From Blastobasis lacticolella (lineage: Eukaryota; Arthropoda; Insecta; Lepidoptera; Blastobasidae), in NCBI GenBank assembly GCA_905147135.1, contig LR990049.1:18245428-18309427 (forward strand): 64,000 nucleotides of DNA, given 5' to 3'. The position numbers and the translations under genes are program-made. This document shows, piece by piece, positions 53,821-63,288 of the stretch. The number at the start of each line of letters is the position of its first letter. The first letter of the stretch is position 1. The notes beneath the pieces are model-generated. The model had not been told where the DNA came from. It made no database searches and saw only the letters and a program-made list of their open reading frames with translations.

Positions 53821-54172
53821 TTCAAAATCAAGTATTCGTTGTGATATGTTACGTACTTTATATGATATTGTTATTTATGTTATAAACTAAAAATATTTGA
53901 GCAAATAGGTATTTAGTTGCGAAAAAACGCCAAATGCATGGGTACTCAATGTATAGGAGGGACATCGAGAAAAATATGGAACATTATTTATGATATGGGG
54001 TGTATAAAATCGACATACGGCGATTATGGGTACTTTACAGGGATTCGATAATAATGTAGTATCTCATCCTCATGAACGGATACCACTAAACCGTAATAGT
54101 CCACTGCTGGACTTGGTTTAAATAATTTTGTAGTAAAAATATATATATTTTTTTATAAATACGGAATGGTTA
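53821..54172. other. unassigned
   Basis: AT-rich, nothing recognised. Confidence 0.35.
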
Positions 54173-54184
54173 TACACTTACCGT

Positions 54185-54423
54185 GGCCGTGTGGTGTCCA
54201 ACAGAGTAGAATAGCACTAGCCCCTTACACTCGTGGGTGTCGTACAAGGTACGACTAATGTTTACGAGGTAAAAGATCTACAGTTTCCGTAGGCTTGAAA
54301 ATGGGCAGCAGCGTTTTCCATTGTTATATTTATAACACTGCGATCTCCAACCCGCCTGTCAAACGTGGAGATTATGGTAATAACCTACTTATTTTTCTAT
54401 GGTAATAACCTCCCCTTTCATGG
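54185..54423 (+). mobile_element. SINE-A without its tail, left partner of an inversion
   Basis: 5' flank tacacttaccgt (54173-54184), then ggccgtgtggtgtcc and the usual body to ctcccctttcatgggagagg. The final third (cctaagtcctgcag and the GAT tail) is missing; a palindrome starts there. A segment taataacctacttattttt is inserted before the last block. Confidence 0.85.
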
Positions 54424-54459
54424 GAGAGGTTGTTACCATTAGTATGGTAACAACCTCTC
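54424..54459. repeat. 16-bp perfect palindrome at the broken SINE-A end
   Basis: gagaggttgttaccat and its exact inverse with the loop tagt. The left arm overlaps the end of SINE-A, so the right arm looks like a templated copy of it. Confidence 0.9.
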
Positions 54460-54577
54460 TCAACAAAAATTAGGATGGTAGGTACCGAACGCGGGCGAGT
54501 TCATGCTCATCGGAGCCGATGACATCAAACCGCAACCGAGTGAGACAACGAGCCTTTAATAATATCTGCTAATATAA

Positions 54578-54845
54578 TTATTAAATAAATAAATATGCTT
54601 AGACAAATTCGCTCAGAGCCATCAAGCCCCAAAGTGAACAAAACTTGTGTTATGTTGTGTTATCTAGCAAGATAACTGATAAACTACTTACATAGTTTTT
54701 TTTATAAACATACCTACTTATTATACATACTACACCCAGACCCGCTACAGAAATTAAAATTCATCATTTCAATTTCTGCTCGACCGAGAATCGAACCGGG
54801 GACCGTGGCGACCGGCATGTTGACCAACTGAACCACTCAAGTCGT
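54578..54845 (-). mobile_element. SINE-C, full length
   Basis: (TAAA)n tail on the left, gccatcaagccccaaag, gataactgataaactac, cacccagacccgctacag, attaaaattcatcatttc, then the head with B box gaatcgaaccggggacc and A-box region gttgaccaactgaaccac. Confidence 0.9.
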
Positions 54846-55002
54846 CAAAAGAAACGGTTGTGCCAAATGGACAAGTTGGGCGGATGCGACTCGAATGGCA
54901 TGCTATGCCTTACCTCTTAAAAACTCGCTTGGGTGTCCGGGAGTTTCTTTTTGATGACGAAGCCTCTCCCAATTTCACATCTTTTATGTTACGGTAAGTG
55001 TA

Positions 55003-55263
55003 TCATCATCATCACAGCCCATAACAGTCCACTGCAAAACTTAGGGCCTCTCCCACGATAGAGGAGGTTATTGCCATAATCTCCACGCTTGGCAGGCGGG
55101 TTGGAGATCGCAGTGTTTAAATATAACAATGGAAAATGCTGCTGCCCATTTTCCAGACTACGGAGACTCTTGATCTTTTGCCTTGAAAACATAAATCGCC
55201 TTGTACGACCCCCATTAGTGTAAGAGGTTGGTGCTATTCTACTCTGCCGGACACCACACAGCC
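55003..55263 (-). mobile_element. SINE-A, right partner of an inversion
   Basis: (ATC)n tail, cacagcccataacagtcc, the tgctgcccattttcc block, and ggacaccacacagcc. The tail-side flank acggtaagtgta (54991-55002) is the exact inverse of the 5' flank of the SINE-A at 54185. Confidence 0.92.
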
Positions 55264-55294
55264 AACATCCGCGAACATGCTGCCATTAATTACT

Positions 55295-55440
55295 TAATTA
55301 CTACGGGGAGCATACTAGACGGTGGTTGCTGTCGCGCTTGGTGAACCCGCTGCCAGACGAGATCACCGGCGCGAAATCCATTGCCGCCATGAAGCGCAAA
55401 TTTAAATTTAAAGTTCTGGGAGGACGATGAGTGACTTGGG
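55295..55440 (+). pseudogene. LINE C-terminus fragment, weak
   Basis: One frame reads YYGEHTRRWLLSRLVNPLPD then EITGAKSIAAMKRKFKFKV. The R-W-N.LP.EI....S...FK.KLK pattern resembles LINE C-termini. No other support. Confidence 0.4.
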
Positions 55441-55644
55441 CAGTGTATAATCATCGCGCTCTGTCCGGATCACTCACCGTTGCCACCACGTTGAGTTGTC
55501 ACTTACTGAATTTTTATATGTTATGTAAAACTGTATACAAAATAGTGTTATGGTTTACTTAGAGAGTACTCTGACCTAAAATTGCGAAATAGTCTGACAG
55601 ACCGACTCTAAGGTCACTACTATTGTATCTGTTTCATCATATCA

Positions 55645-55955
55645 GCCAGAAGAATGCTGGGCAATGGTCTCCTACAGCGATCTCCACACAGGCCGGTCCT
55701 GTGCCTTCCGCATCCAGCTGATACCTGCGATCTTTACCAGGTCGTCGGTCCATCTTGTGGAAGGCCTACCCACGCTGCGTCTTCCTGTAGGTAAGTGGTC
55801 GCCACTCGAGAATTTTACTGCCCCATCGGGAATCCGTTCTTCGAGCTATTTGCCGTGCCCACTGCCACTTCAGTCTGGCAATCCTTAGAACTATGTCGGT
55901 GACCTTGGTTCGCTGGCGGATCTCCTCATTTCTGATTCGATCGTGCATCTGTTTA
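55645..55955 (-). pseudogene. RTE-1 C-terminus
   Basis: Minus strand: DRIRNEEIRQRTKVTDIVLR, IARLKWQWARQIARRTDSRW, ILEWRPLTYRK, then in another frame RWTDDLVKIAG and WMRKAQDRPVW. It ends at ttctggctgatatgatgaaa, giving the family's 3' end. One frameshift near 55780 and a premature stop. Confidence 0.85.
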
Positions 55956-56599
55956 CTTAATAAATAATAACAATAATAACTTTAACAAGCACAAATTCGG
56001 TCTTCAATGGATTAGGTTCTGCTGCCACCTTTGGGATGGATACACGGAGCGTGAGTAAAAACGCTCCGCTGTTCCTCGTACATACCGGTACAAATGTTTA
56101 TTTATCAACAACTAGTAAAATGAGTCTCGCAAATTAACGCCTGAAATGTCAACAACTTACATCCACTGTTCAAAAAACCTTCACACTCACCGCAGCGGTA
56201 CAAACTCATCCCACAAGAGGTACGTAAGCGAGCACCGAAATAATCACGAAATGCATATTTCATGTATGTTCAGAGTGGCACGCAACTTGTAAAAATATGA
56301 GCAAACTGAAACACTGAATTTTCATTTAGCTGCCACATAAAACACTGTTTTACACTTTAGGGTACCGCTTGGCAATTTGTAACGGTTGGCAGTTAAAATT
56401 TTATCGCCCTCTCAAGATATAAAACAAAGGCGAACGAAAGATTCAATTGACGGTATGCGTGAGGGAATAAGCAGGTGTATTTAAGTAAGGAGGAAAGTGT
56501 TTTAGGCTGTTTATAAGACTTATACAAGGATGTTTATAGATGACACCAAAAATATTTGATCTAAGGTCTATTGGCTAATATGGTTACGGGGTTCGTATG
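55956..56599. other. unassigned
   Basis: Nothing recognised. Confidence 0.35.
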
Positions 56600-56780
56600 C
56601 GCGACTGAATGTGTAACAATGATACAATCTGGTCAGGTTCCCCTGTTAACAGGCTGACGGCGGTCCGATGGCAGTCGCCTCACTGTAATTACCTGATCTG
56701 CGATCCTGGAACATGGTCAAGGCGGACCCCCGGCCCTCGCGCGCGAGAGCACAACCTGGTACATTAAAGCCAAAATGACC
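56600..56780 (+). mobile_element. SINE-B, 5'-truncated
   Basis: Starts gcgactgaatgtgtaac, then ggtcaggttcccctgttaac, tggcagtcgcctcactg, aattacctgatctg, gcgcgcgagagcacaacc and ttaaagccaaaatga. Confidence 0.85.
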
Positions 56781-57160
56781 ACTACCACATAGACTTGCAT
56801 CTGTGGTAGGATTCTATCAAGTCAGATAAATCCGCATATATGGTTTCTTCCACTGCCTTATCTATTTTTGCTCCAAGCACCTTCACAGATTTTATGCCCG
56901 AATTACATTGATCCGGTGTTTAACAAATTAGGTAAGTACAGTGGTGTAAACCGATCGGACAGTAGCGAGAAAACTTGACTTGCAAGCTGCCTTGCAAGTA
57001 AATCCAAATTGAATTGCTTTCTATTTTTCCCCTGAGAGAACAATAAAGTTAAAAGAATGTCGTCTGTCTGTCAGTACGCCGCTTCAGTTAGGAAAATGAC
57101 CATCTGTGGGAAAAAGAAACGGCAAGAAACCCACAGGAGCATTTAAATATGAATATCTTC
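56781..57160. other. unassigned
   Basis: Nothing recognised; a possible 3' UTR of the LINE fragment to the right, which is on the minus strand. Confidence 0.35.
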
Positions 57161-57560
57161 CTATTTCGAAAAGCTACTAGTACACCATACATGTTTGTCA
57201 TTGATATATTCATCAATTTTATAATAGGCTTTTTTCATTAAAGTTGTTTTCACCTTTTCTTTAAATTGAGATTCAGGCAAATTAATAATACATTCAGGAA
57301 TATGATTATAAAATCTTATACAGTTACCCATGAAAGATGAATTTACTTTACTAAGTCTGAATAACGGTGTTACCAGTTTATTCTTGTTTCTTAAATTGAC
57401 ATTATGAACATCGGTGTTTTTAGCAAATTGGGTATTATGCTTTCTAACATACATAATATTATAAAATATATATTGACATGATAAGGTTAAAACATCAATT
57501 TCTTTAAACAATTTTTTGAGCGAATCACGTCGACGTAATCCATATATTGCTCTTAGTAGG
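57161..57560 (-). pseudogene. CR1/Jockey-group reverse transcriptase C-terminus
   Basis: Minus-strand frame open from about 57560 to a stop at 57161. LLRAIYGLRRRDSLKKLFKE, IDVLTLSCQYIFYNIMYVRK, NLRNKNKLVTPLFRLSKVNS, SFMGNCIRFYNHIPECI, KTTLMKKAYYKIDEYINDKH. This is the post-polymerase region (RAI.GL, FKEL.ILTL, RNK, F.G...YN.IP). The frame is intact over 130 codons, so this copy is younger than most RT remnants here. AT-rich compared with the other RT fragments. Confidence 0.82.
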
Positions 57561-58269
57561 CTCTAAGTATACTAATGTCGCATCCGCGATGACAAACCTA
57601 CATTCTTTGCCGTCGTGGCTCAACTATGCTCTATATCCAATATCTTTGCGCAGAGTACCTTCATTACAACGAAATTCTTGCTAATTCCTTTGGCAGGAAA
57701 TTATTGGTACTTATTCACAAAGGACAACATACGACGATCAATAAAACGTTAAAAGTATTCTACGGAACCGTACGACGGTCGCGCGTAACACCCTTGCTCG
57801 CTCCATGCGTACCTACAGGTAAATCTGCGGCCAGAAACACCGACCCGCATTTTGTTACCCAGATATTTATCGCTCCAGTAAAATACTGCTCTGGGCATAT
57901 TTTAGATTTACACAGTATACCTACTTTGGTACTCAAAATATGGTAAAATCTGCGCGAAATCACTATGGAAACCTGGTCAAATTAAATGGAAGTGTAGGTA
58001 GATTATGCATATAATTATACTATTATTTAATTAGACTAATATAATACAAAACAGGTGCGATATAAGACGCGACATCGCATGCGTTCTTGCGATAATGTAT
58101 TCCGTATCCTTTCCGCAAGCTTGCGTTATTATTGACCTTTGTTTAAACAATTTCAAGTTCTAAAGGTGTGTTCCCTACGGTTTCCTACCGCGTACCTTTA
58201 AAATGTGTGATAATAACCGCGATAGTTTAAAACATTATGTTAATATTAAGTTCATGTACATAATACAAA
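57561..58269. other. unassigned
   Basis: Plus frame 57626-57946 has no recognisable domain. Near 57755, ttctacggaaccgtacg resembles a repeat motif also near 22470. Confidence 0.35.
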
Positions 58270-58510
58270 ATTACTAATAACCCACAGAAAAAGTCGGATA
58301 ACCACCGACCAAGTTTACTTAAACTCCAATATTTTCTAAACTACAGAACCGGCTTTAATGAAACAAAGCTTAGAACTATCTAGATTAAACTGGTTTTCAA
58401 ATAGAGAAAACCACATCCAAATCGGTCTATCCATTCCGGAGCTACGATGCCACAGACAGATATACAAGCCACAAATATACACGTCAAAGTGATAACACCG
58501 CTCTTTGGTC
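58270..58510 (-). repeat. G-repeat copy
   Basis: cggataaccaccgaccaag, tttactt-aaactcc, atagagaaaaccacatcc, ccggagctacgatgcc; inverse of 17450-17700. Confidence 0.65.
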
Positions 58511-58856
58511 AGGGATTAAAAATATGGCACTTTGGTCAATAAAGCTTCGCTATCCCTGTCCAATAATATGATACAAGATATTCAGCTATAAACTTAAAGG
58601 TCCGCTACTTAGCATACGCTTAGATAGTGTTGAAAATAAACAATTGAACAGAATAGAATAAGATATTTATTGGGGAGATTTCACACAGCATTTTTCTAGT
58701 CCTCGGACGTCCTAGGCGCTTTGCCAAGACATTAGCTGCCTCGTTCGACACCCATGAGTTGAAGTTGTTGTGTTTGTGACTTTTATTCTGCTTTGTGAGA
58801 CTTACCACATATAGGTATACGATTTAGCGGCGGGAGCTATAGAAAGATATTGCGGA
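58511..58856. other. unassigned
   Basis: Minus frame 58620-58808 includes a piece resembling SINE-A (cattagctgcctcgttcg, cacccatgag) but too short to call. Confidence 0.35.
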
Positions 58857-58864
58857 CTCTCCAT

Positions 58865-59855
58865 TAGAGATGAAACGGATAGTTGTTTAGCCGGATACCG
58901 GATACCGGATATCCGGCCAGCCTACAAGCCGGATATCCGGCGGCCGGATATTTAGCAGGACATCGTGTCTGACAAGTTTGTGCAAGCTGTGATAGAGGGC
59001 TAGAGAATTAGATGACTGTATGTGTTTAAGTGATATCATTAGTCATCGTTCAATGTGATTAATTTTAACGTTGAACTGAACGATTCTTCCTACCTAGGAC
59101 AGATTCGTCCATAATAGTGGAGCACAGTCAGTCAATTCTACCTCTAAATAGAGAGAAATGTGTATTTTTAATGCAGTATTATTTACCTGTATTGACTTTG
59201 GAAAAATGATTACACAACATTATTAAAATAAACAACACTTGCCAAAACTACATACGACAGAAATGCGCATGTTACGCTGGTCAGCGCGTATCACCCGGTA
59301 GGACAAAGTATGTAATCTCCACATTCGTTGAAGTTACAAAGTCACACACATCCTCGAGAAAGTTATTAAAATCTGAATGCGATGGAATGGGCATGTGCTC
59401 CGTCGCCCCACAGACCACCATGTTGCAACTAGTCCTCGATTTGCCGATAAAGTCGGCCGCCGCAAAAGACCCCTCGCCACCTGGCTTTGTGGTCCAACAG
59501 GACCTAAAGGAAGGACAACATTATTGACGCCGATACTGCTCAAATAAGAGAAATATAGAAAGCAGATAAGGAGAGCTATCCCCAGATAAAGGAGGAAAAA
59601 GGTGTAAGGCAAGAAGAGATTTTTGAAAAATATTTTTTAACCTAACCTACCAATTAAACAATAACAGTACAGTAGGGACATAATCAACAGTGCTTTCATT
59701 AATATTTATAGATTTTGGGACGACTTATTTCGATAAGTAAAATCGCTTTAATGGACTTTTAATAAATTTTTCACTATCCGGTATCCGGCCGGATAGTAAA
59801 TTAAGGCCTGATAGGCCGGATACCGGATAGTAATCGGATATCCGTTTCATCTCTA
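58865..59855. mobile_element. hAT-like non-autonomous element, 991 bp, perfect TIR and TSD
   Basis: Perfect 17-bp terminal inverted repeats (TAGAGATGAAACGGATA) and a perfect 8-bp TSD, CTCTCCAT, at 58857-58864 and 59856-59863. Both subterminal regions are packed with ccggatatccgg-type palindromic words (about 58891-58950 and 59775-59840), probable transposase-binding sites. The 8-bp TSD and TIR indicate hAT. It carries no transposase; its interior contains a LINE C-terminus. Confidence 0.92.
59255..59610 (+). pseudogene. RTE-like C-terminus inside the hAT-like element
   Basis: Plus strand, shifting frames: TEMRMLRWSARITR, VTHILEKVIK, MRWNGHVLRRPTDHHVATS, VGRRKRPLATWL and IRRAIPR. The MLRW...R..NGHVLRRP...GRRKR sequence is the usual post-RT region of an RTE-type lineage different from RTE-1. 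Stops and one frameshift. No TSD around it is obvious. Confidence 0.7.
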
Positions 59856-60091
59856 CTCTCCATCAATTAATAGCTTTTTAGTCTGGAAAGAGGTTGAATG
59901 TTGTCTCGAAAACTATATCACAGTGCAGATACTCGTGAATATAAGACATTCTGACTTAGGGCCGCACACAGCTCTCGATTATTTTCGCCTCTGCGCGCTA
60001 GGATATGAACTGTCAGCGGCTGACGTGGCGTCCTCATACCTAATTGCGACAACCAGAGCGCAACAAAGCGGCAGTATTGAAGATACGAGTA

Positions 60092-60205
60092 GTCATCTTA
60101 GCGTTAATTTCCCAGGTTGTGCTATCGGGGACCCGGTGTTTGACCATGATCCAGGATTTGGCAGATCAGGTAATTACAGTGCAGTGATCGCCATCTGACC
60201 TGCGT
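60092..60205 (-). mobile_element. SINE-B 3' fragment
   Basis: catcttagcgttaatttccc, ggttgtgctatcgggg, gaccatgatccaggatttgg, cagatcaggtaattacagtg, gccatctgacctgcgtga. Truncated on the head side. Confidence 0.85.
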
Positions 60206-60329
60206 GAGTTTAAGTGACGTTGTTTAAAATACGAGTAAACCTAACACAGGCACCTATAACAAATTCCTCGGTTTTTAGACATTACTATCAAAGACTATGA
60301 ATTTAGAGTTCAATTGAATAATTGATTAA

Positions 60330-60379
60330 TAATGTAGCCGTTTAACTAAACGGCTAATTTAACCATCCCGCTGCGACAG
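60330..60379. mobile_element. terminal fragment of the long-TIR MITE
   Basis: tagccgtttaactaaacgg, ctaatttaaccatcc and gctgcgaca match the right end of 41658-42049. Confidence 0.8.
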
Positions 60380-61387
60380 CAACTCGACAAGCCTTGCGGC
60401 GTTTACAAGTAGGCATGACAAGCTGCGGACATTATGATTCTGGCTATTTCCAAGATAAGAATGCGTCTGCTAATGTGGAGGCATTCGACTTGACGATAAA
60501 CGGTAATGCCCCTCACGTTTCGCCAGATAAAGTGAAGACTATCTACATAAATAAGCATGTCCTATGCTTTTTGGTCCAGACAGTTAAATTCTCAAAATGT
60601 TGAGATTGCAAAAAGTTGAATATGCAGAATTGTAAAGCAACTGGTTACCTATACAGTACCTGAGAGATCGAGCTTAGCACGGGTGGTAAAGGAACGTAAC
60701 GCAGACGATAGATGGCGCTGCTCAGTTGATAGCACGCGGTGGCGAGTTTAATCACTATTTGCGCCTAAAAACCCCATCTCTATGGGGTGTCGCTTTCCAT
60801 TAAACCTGAAAAGGCTTTCCGGCTATAGGTATTCCCAAGACAGAGTGCCTAGGTCTCTTGCGAGTCAAGCATAGCCAGCGGGCCGACCGCGCTGGTACAC
60901 ATGAGTGTTCTCTGCCTCCCTCCCTCGAGAGAGGGAGTTCGGAGACTGCCATTATACCCCATGCGGTTGGCGCAAAAGAAAAATCGAGTTCAGTATAAAT
61001 TAAACCTATCTAGATAGATTGCCGTAAAACGTCCTACCACGTACTAAATCGTTAGAACTGTTTTAGTGATTATTAATATTCATACGAAAATTGGTCGTTT
61101 ATAACAGTAACAGGATTTCCTATGAAAGTCAAATTATTGTGGGAAATAACTAGGAAATGTAAGAAATAGTCGTAGTACAAGTCTTTCAATGGAAGATTTT
61201 CCTGCAACATAAAAAACAGACACTCGCGTGTCGGCATTGGCCGTGTGGTGATCGAGCAGTAAACACGATTAATGTCTTATTAAGCGCAGACCCGAATGGA
61301 GGCAATAACTTCTCTGTTGTGTACTTATTTTGTAGTAGTTAGTGTAGATACCTTAATAAGTCATCGTAATCATTTTATCCGTCGGAA
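60380..61387. other. unassigned
   Basis: Plus frame 60394-60603 shows no domain I recognise. Otherwise nothing. Confidence 0.4.
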
Positions 61388-61480
61388 GATGCGGATATTG
61401 CTGGACATAGGCCTCCCCGAAAGATCCTCAGAAAGGCCGGCCCTGTTCTATCTGCATGCAGCAGGCACGTGCGAAATTTA
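61388..61480 (-). pseudogene. RTE-1 extreme 3' fragment
   Basis: gctggacataggcctcccc, agatcctcagaaaggccgg and ctatctgcatgcagc match the end of RTE-1, with changes. Confidence 0.65.
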
Positions 61481-61564
61481 GCAGGACACGGGTCAAACTT
61501 GCGTTTTCCGTTACGTGGTTGCAGCAGGAGAACTTTACCGCCCCAGAGGCCACTGCCACTTGAC

Positions 61565-61780
61565 GTCCTGAGTGGTACAGTTGGTTAACATGCCTGTCGC
61601 CACGCAGAGGTCCGATTCGGGTTCGATTTCCGGCTAAGCAGAAATTGGAATGATGAATTTTAATTTCTGTTACTGGTCTGGTATGTATAATAAGTAGGTA
61701 TTAAAAGAAAAATAGGTACTTTATCAGTTATCTAACACCCATAACACAAGCTTTGCTTACTTTGGGGCTAGATGACGTAA
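61565..61780 (+). mobile_element. SINE-C without tail
   Basis: Head with gagtggtacagttggttaac and B box gggttcgatttccgg; then gaattttaatttctgttac and ctttgcttactttggggcta; ends at gatgacg without the (TTTA)n tail. Confidence 0.88.
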
Positions 61781-62754
61781 GTTTAAAACACTAATTAGGT
61801 ATTTAAATGGTATTTTAAAATTTCGTTTTCCATAATCCTCTATTATCTAAAGATCTGACAAAATACAGATTGGCATCATCATATTGTCGCTCTGATAAAT
61901 TTGGAACCAAAAACATTAAACCGCTAGTAACCAAGTCTCGAAAAAAAGTTTAATGAACTTATAGCAAATAAATGATTCTAATTCTAATTCTGAAATTTCA
62001 TATCAAAACGGAGTTCCAAGGAAAATGATAGAAGTATGGCGGAATGGATGCATCCCCTTTGCCTATCCTCTTCATATAAAAGTCAAGAATAGAGTTACGA
62101 GCCAATCACAATCAATCACAAAGCGAATAAAATCAGCTGTTCGTGTGACGGCGGCCATGTTTGTCGATGTTGGGTACTTGAGCGTTTTAGAGCTAATCTG
62201 CGTTTATGAATAAAGTTTTTTAAGAACCACATTTTATCAAACTTAAAACCTTCCATAAACCACCAAAAACTTTTAAGGAATAAGACCGTAAGTTTTTAAT
62301 AAGTCTGCGTTTAAGTGCTAAACCAGACTGCAGACAATCTCCTTTTAATTGTAGTTGCTTGCGACAGACGTCATTTCGCACACATCAAGTGAAGCGCCAT
62401 TTTCAACAAAGATCGTCGCCGTCGTGGTAGTACTAGACCTTTGCAATAGTACTAGACAAACAGACGTGCTCCTGAGCACACCCATTTGTGTTAATCCGTT
62501 GTTCATTGACAGCGAATGCAAATTCTAGTGGCTGCCGTCTGCGAGGGTAATTACGCTGTGATCTCGCCATCAAGGATGCATTTGAATTTACCCCTTTGCG
62601 GATGCCATTTGCGCAACTTTGTGTAATCAGTATTTCCGACAGTATGCATATTCCATTTCAAGATGCTGTCTCGTGGCGGAATAGGTGATGTCGTTTTAAT
62701 TGCATTTATTTGTAGCCTTCGTTTTATTATAGGAGTTTAAACCAGCGACACTAA
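61781..62754. other. unassigned
   Basis: Plus frame 62025-62213 has no domain. Nothing else recognised. Confidence 0.35.
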
Positions 62755-62945
62755 AATACGGGTGTTGTTAGTTTTACGTCTGTAGCTGTGTGTCTGTCAG
62801 TGGCATCGTAGCTTCAGGACCGATGGACAGATTTCGATGCTTTTTTTTTAAGAACCACGTAACGAGATGGTTCTTCGTTTCATTAAAATCGATTCAGTCG
62901 TTTGGGAAAGATTTGAGTATTATGTAGACTTTCTCGGGGCTCTCG
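62755..62945 (+). repeat. G-repeat copy
   Basis: tctgtagctgtgtgtctgtc, ggcatcgtagcttcagg, gatggacagatttcgatg; resembles 17500-17570. Confidence 0.5.
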
Positions 62946-63038
62946 TCTAGTTATTTCTTGCTCTATTTGTTGGGTTCTATGTTCTGGCGTTGGTTGTTTC
63001 AACAGGAGGTGCAGAAATGTAAGTACATACATCTATAT

Positions 63039-63279
63039 AACAATGGAAAATGCTGCTGCCCATTTTCCAGACTACGGAGACTCTCGATCTTTTGTTTCGA
63101 AAACATTAGTCGCCTTGTACGACACCCAAGTCGCCTTGTACGACACCCATTGTTATATTTAAACACTGCGATCTCCAACCCGCCTGCCAAGCGTGGAGAT
63201 TATGGCAATAACCTCCCATTTCGTGGGAGAGGCCCTAAGTCCTGCAGTGGACTGTTACGGGCTGTGATGATGATGATGG
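63039..63279 (+). mobile_element. SINE-A with 5' inversion and 9-bp TSD
   Basis: TSD catctatat at 63030-63038 and 63280-63288. The first about 100 bp (aacaatggaaaatgctgc to cgacaccca) are in inverse orientation; the rest (ttgttatatttaaacactg to gctgtgatgatgatgatgg) is in + orientation. The stretch agtcgccttgtacgacacc is present twice at the junction. The TSD encloses the rearranged unit as a whole. Confidence 0.92.
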
Positions 63280-63288
63280 CATCTATAT

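Noticed and set aside
54185..55263. independent insertions of two SINE-A copies as the full explanation
   Set aside because: It does not account for the 12-bp exact inverse match between the outer flank of one copy and the tail flank of the other; inversion does, though this remains inference.
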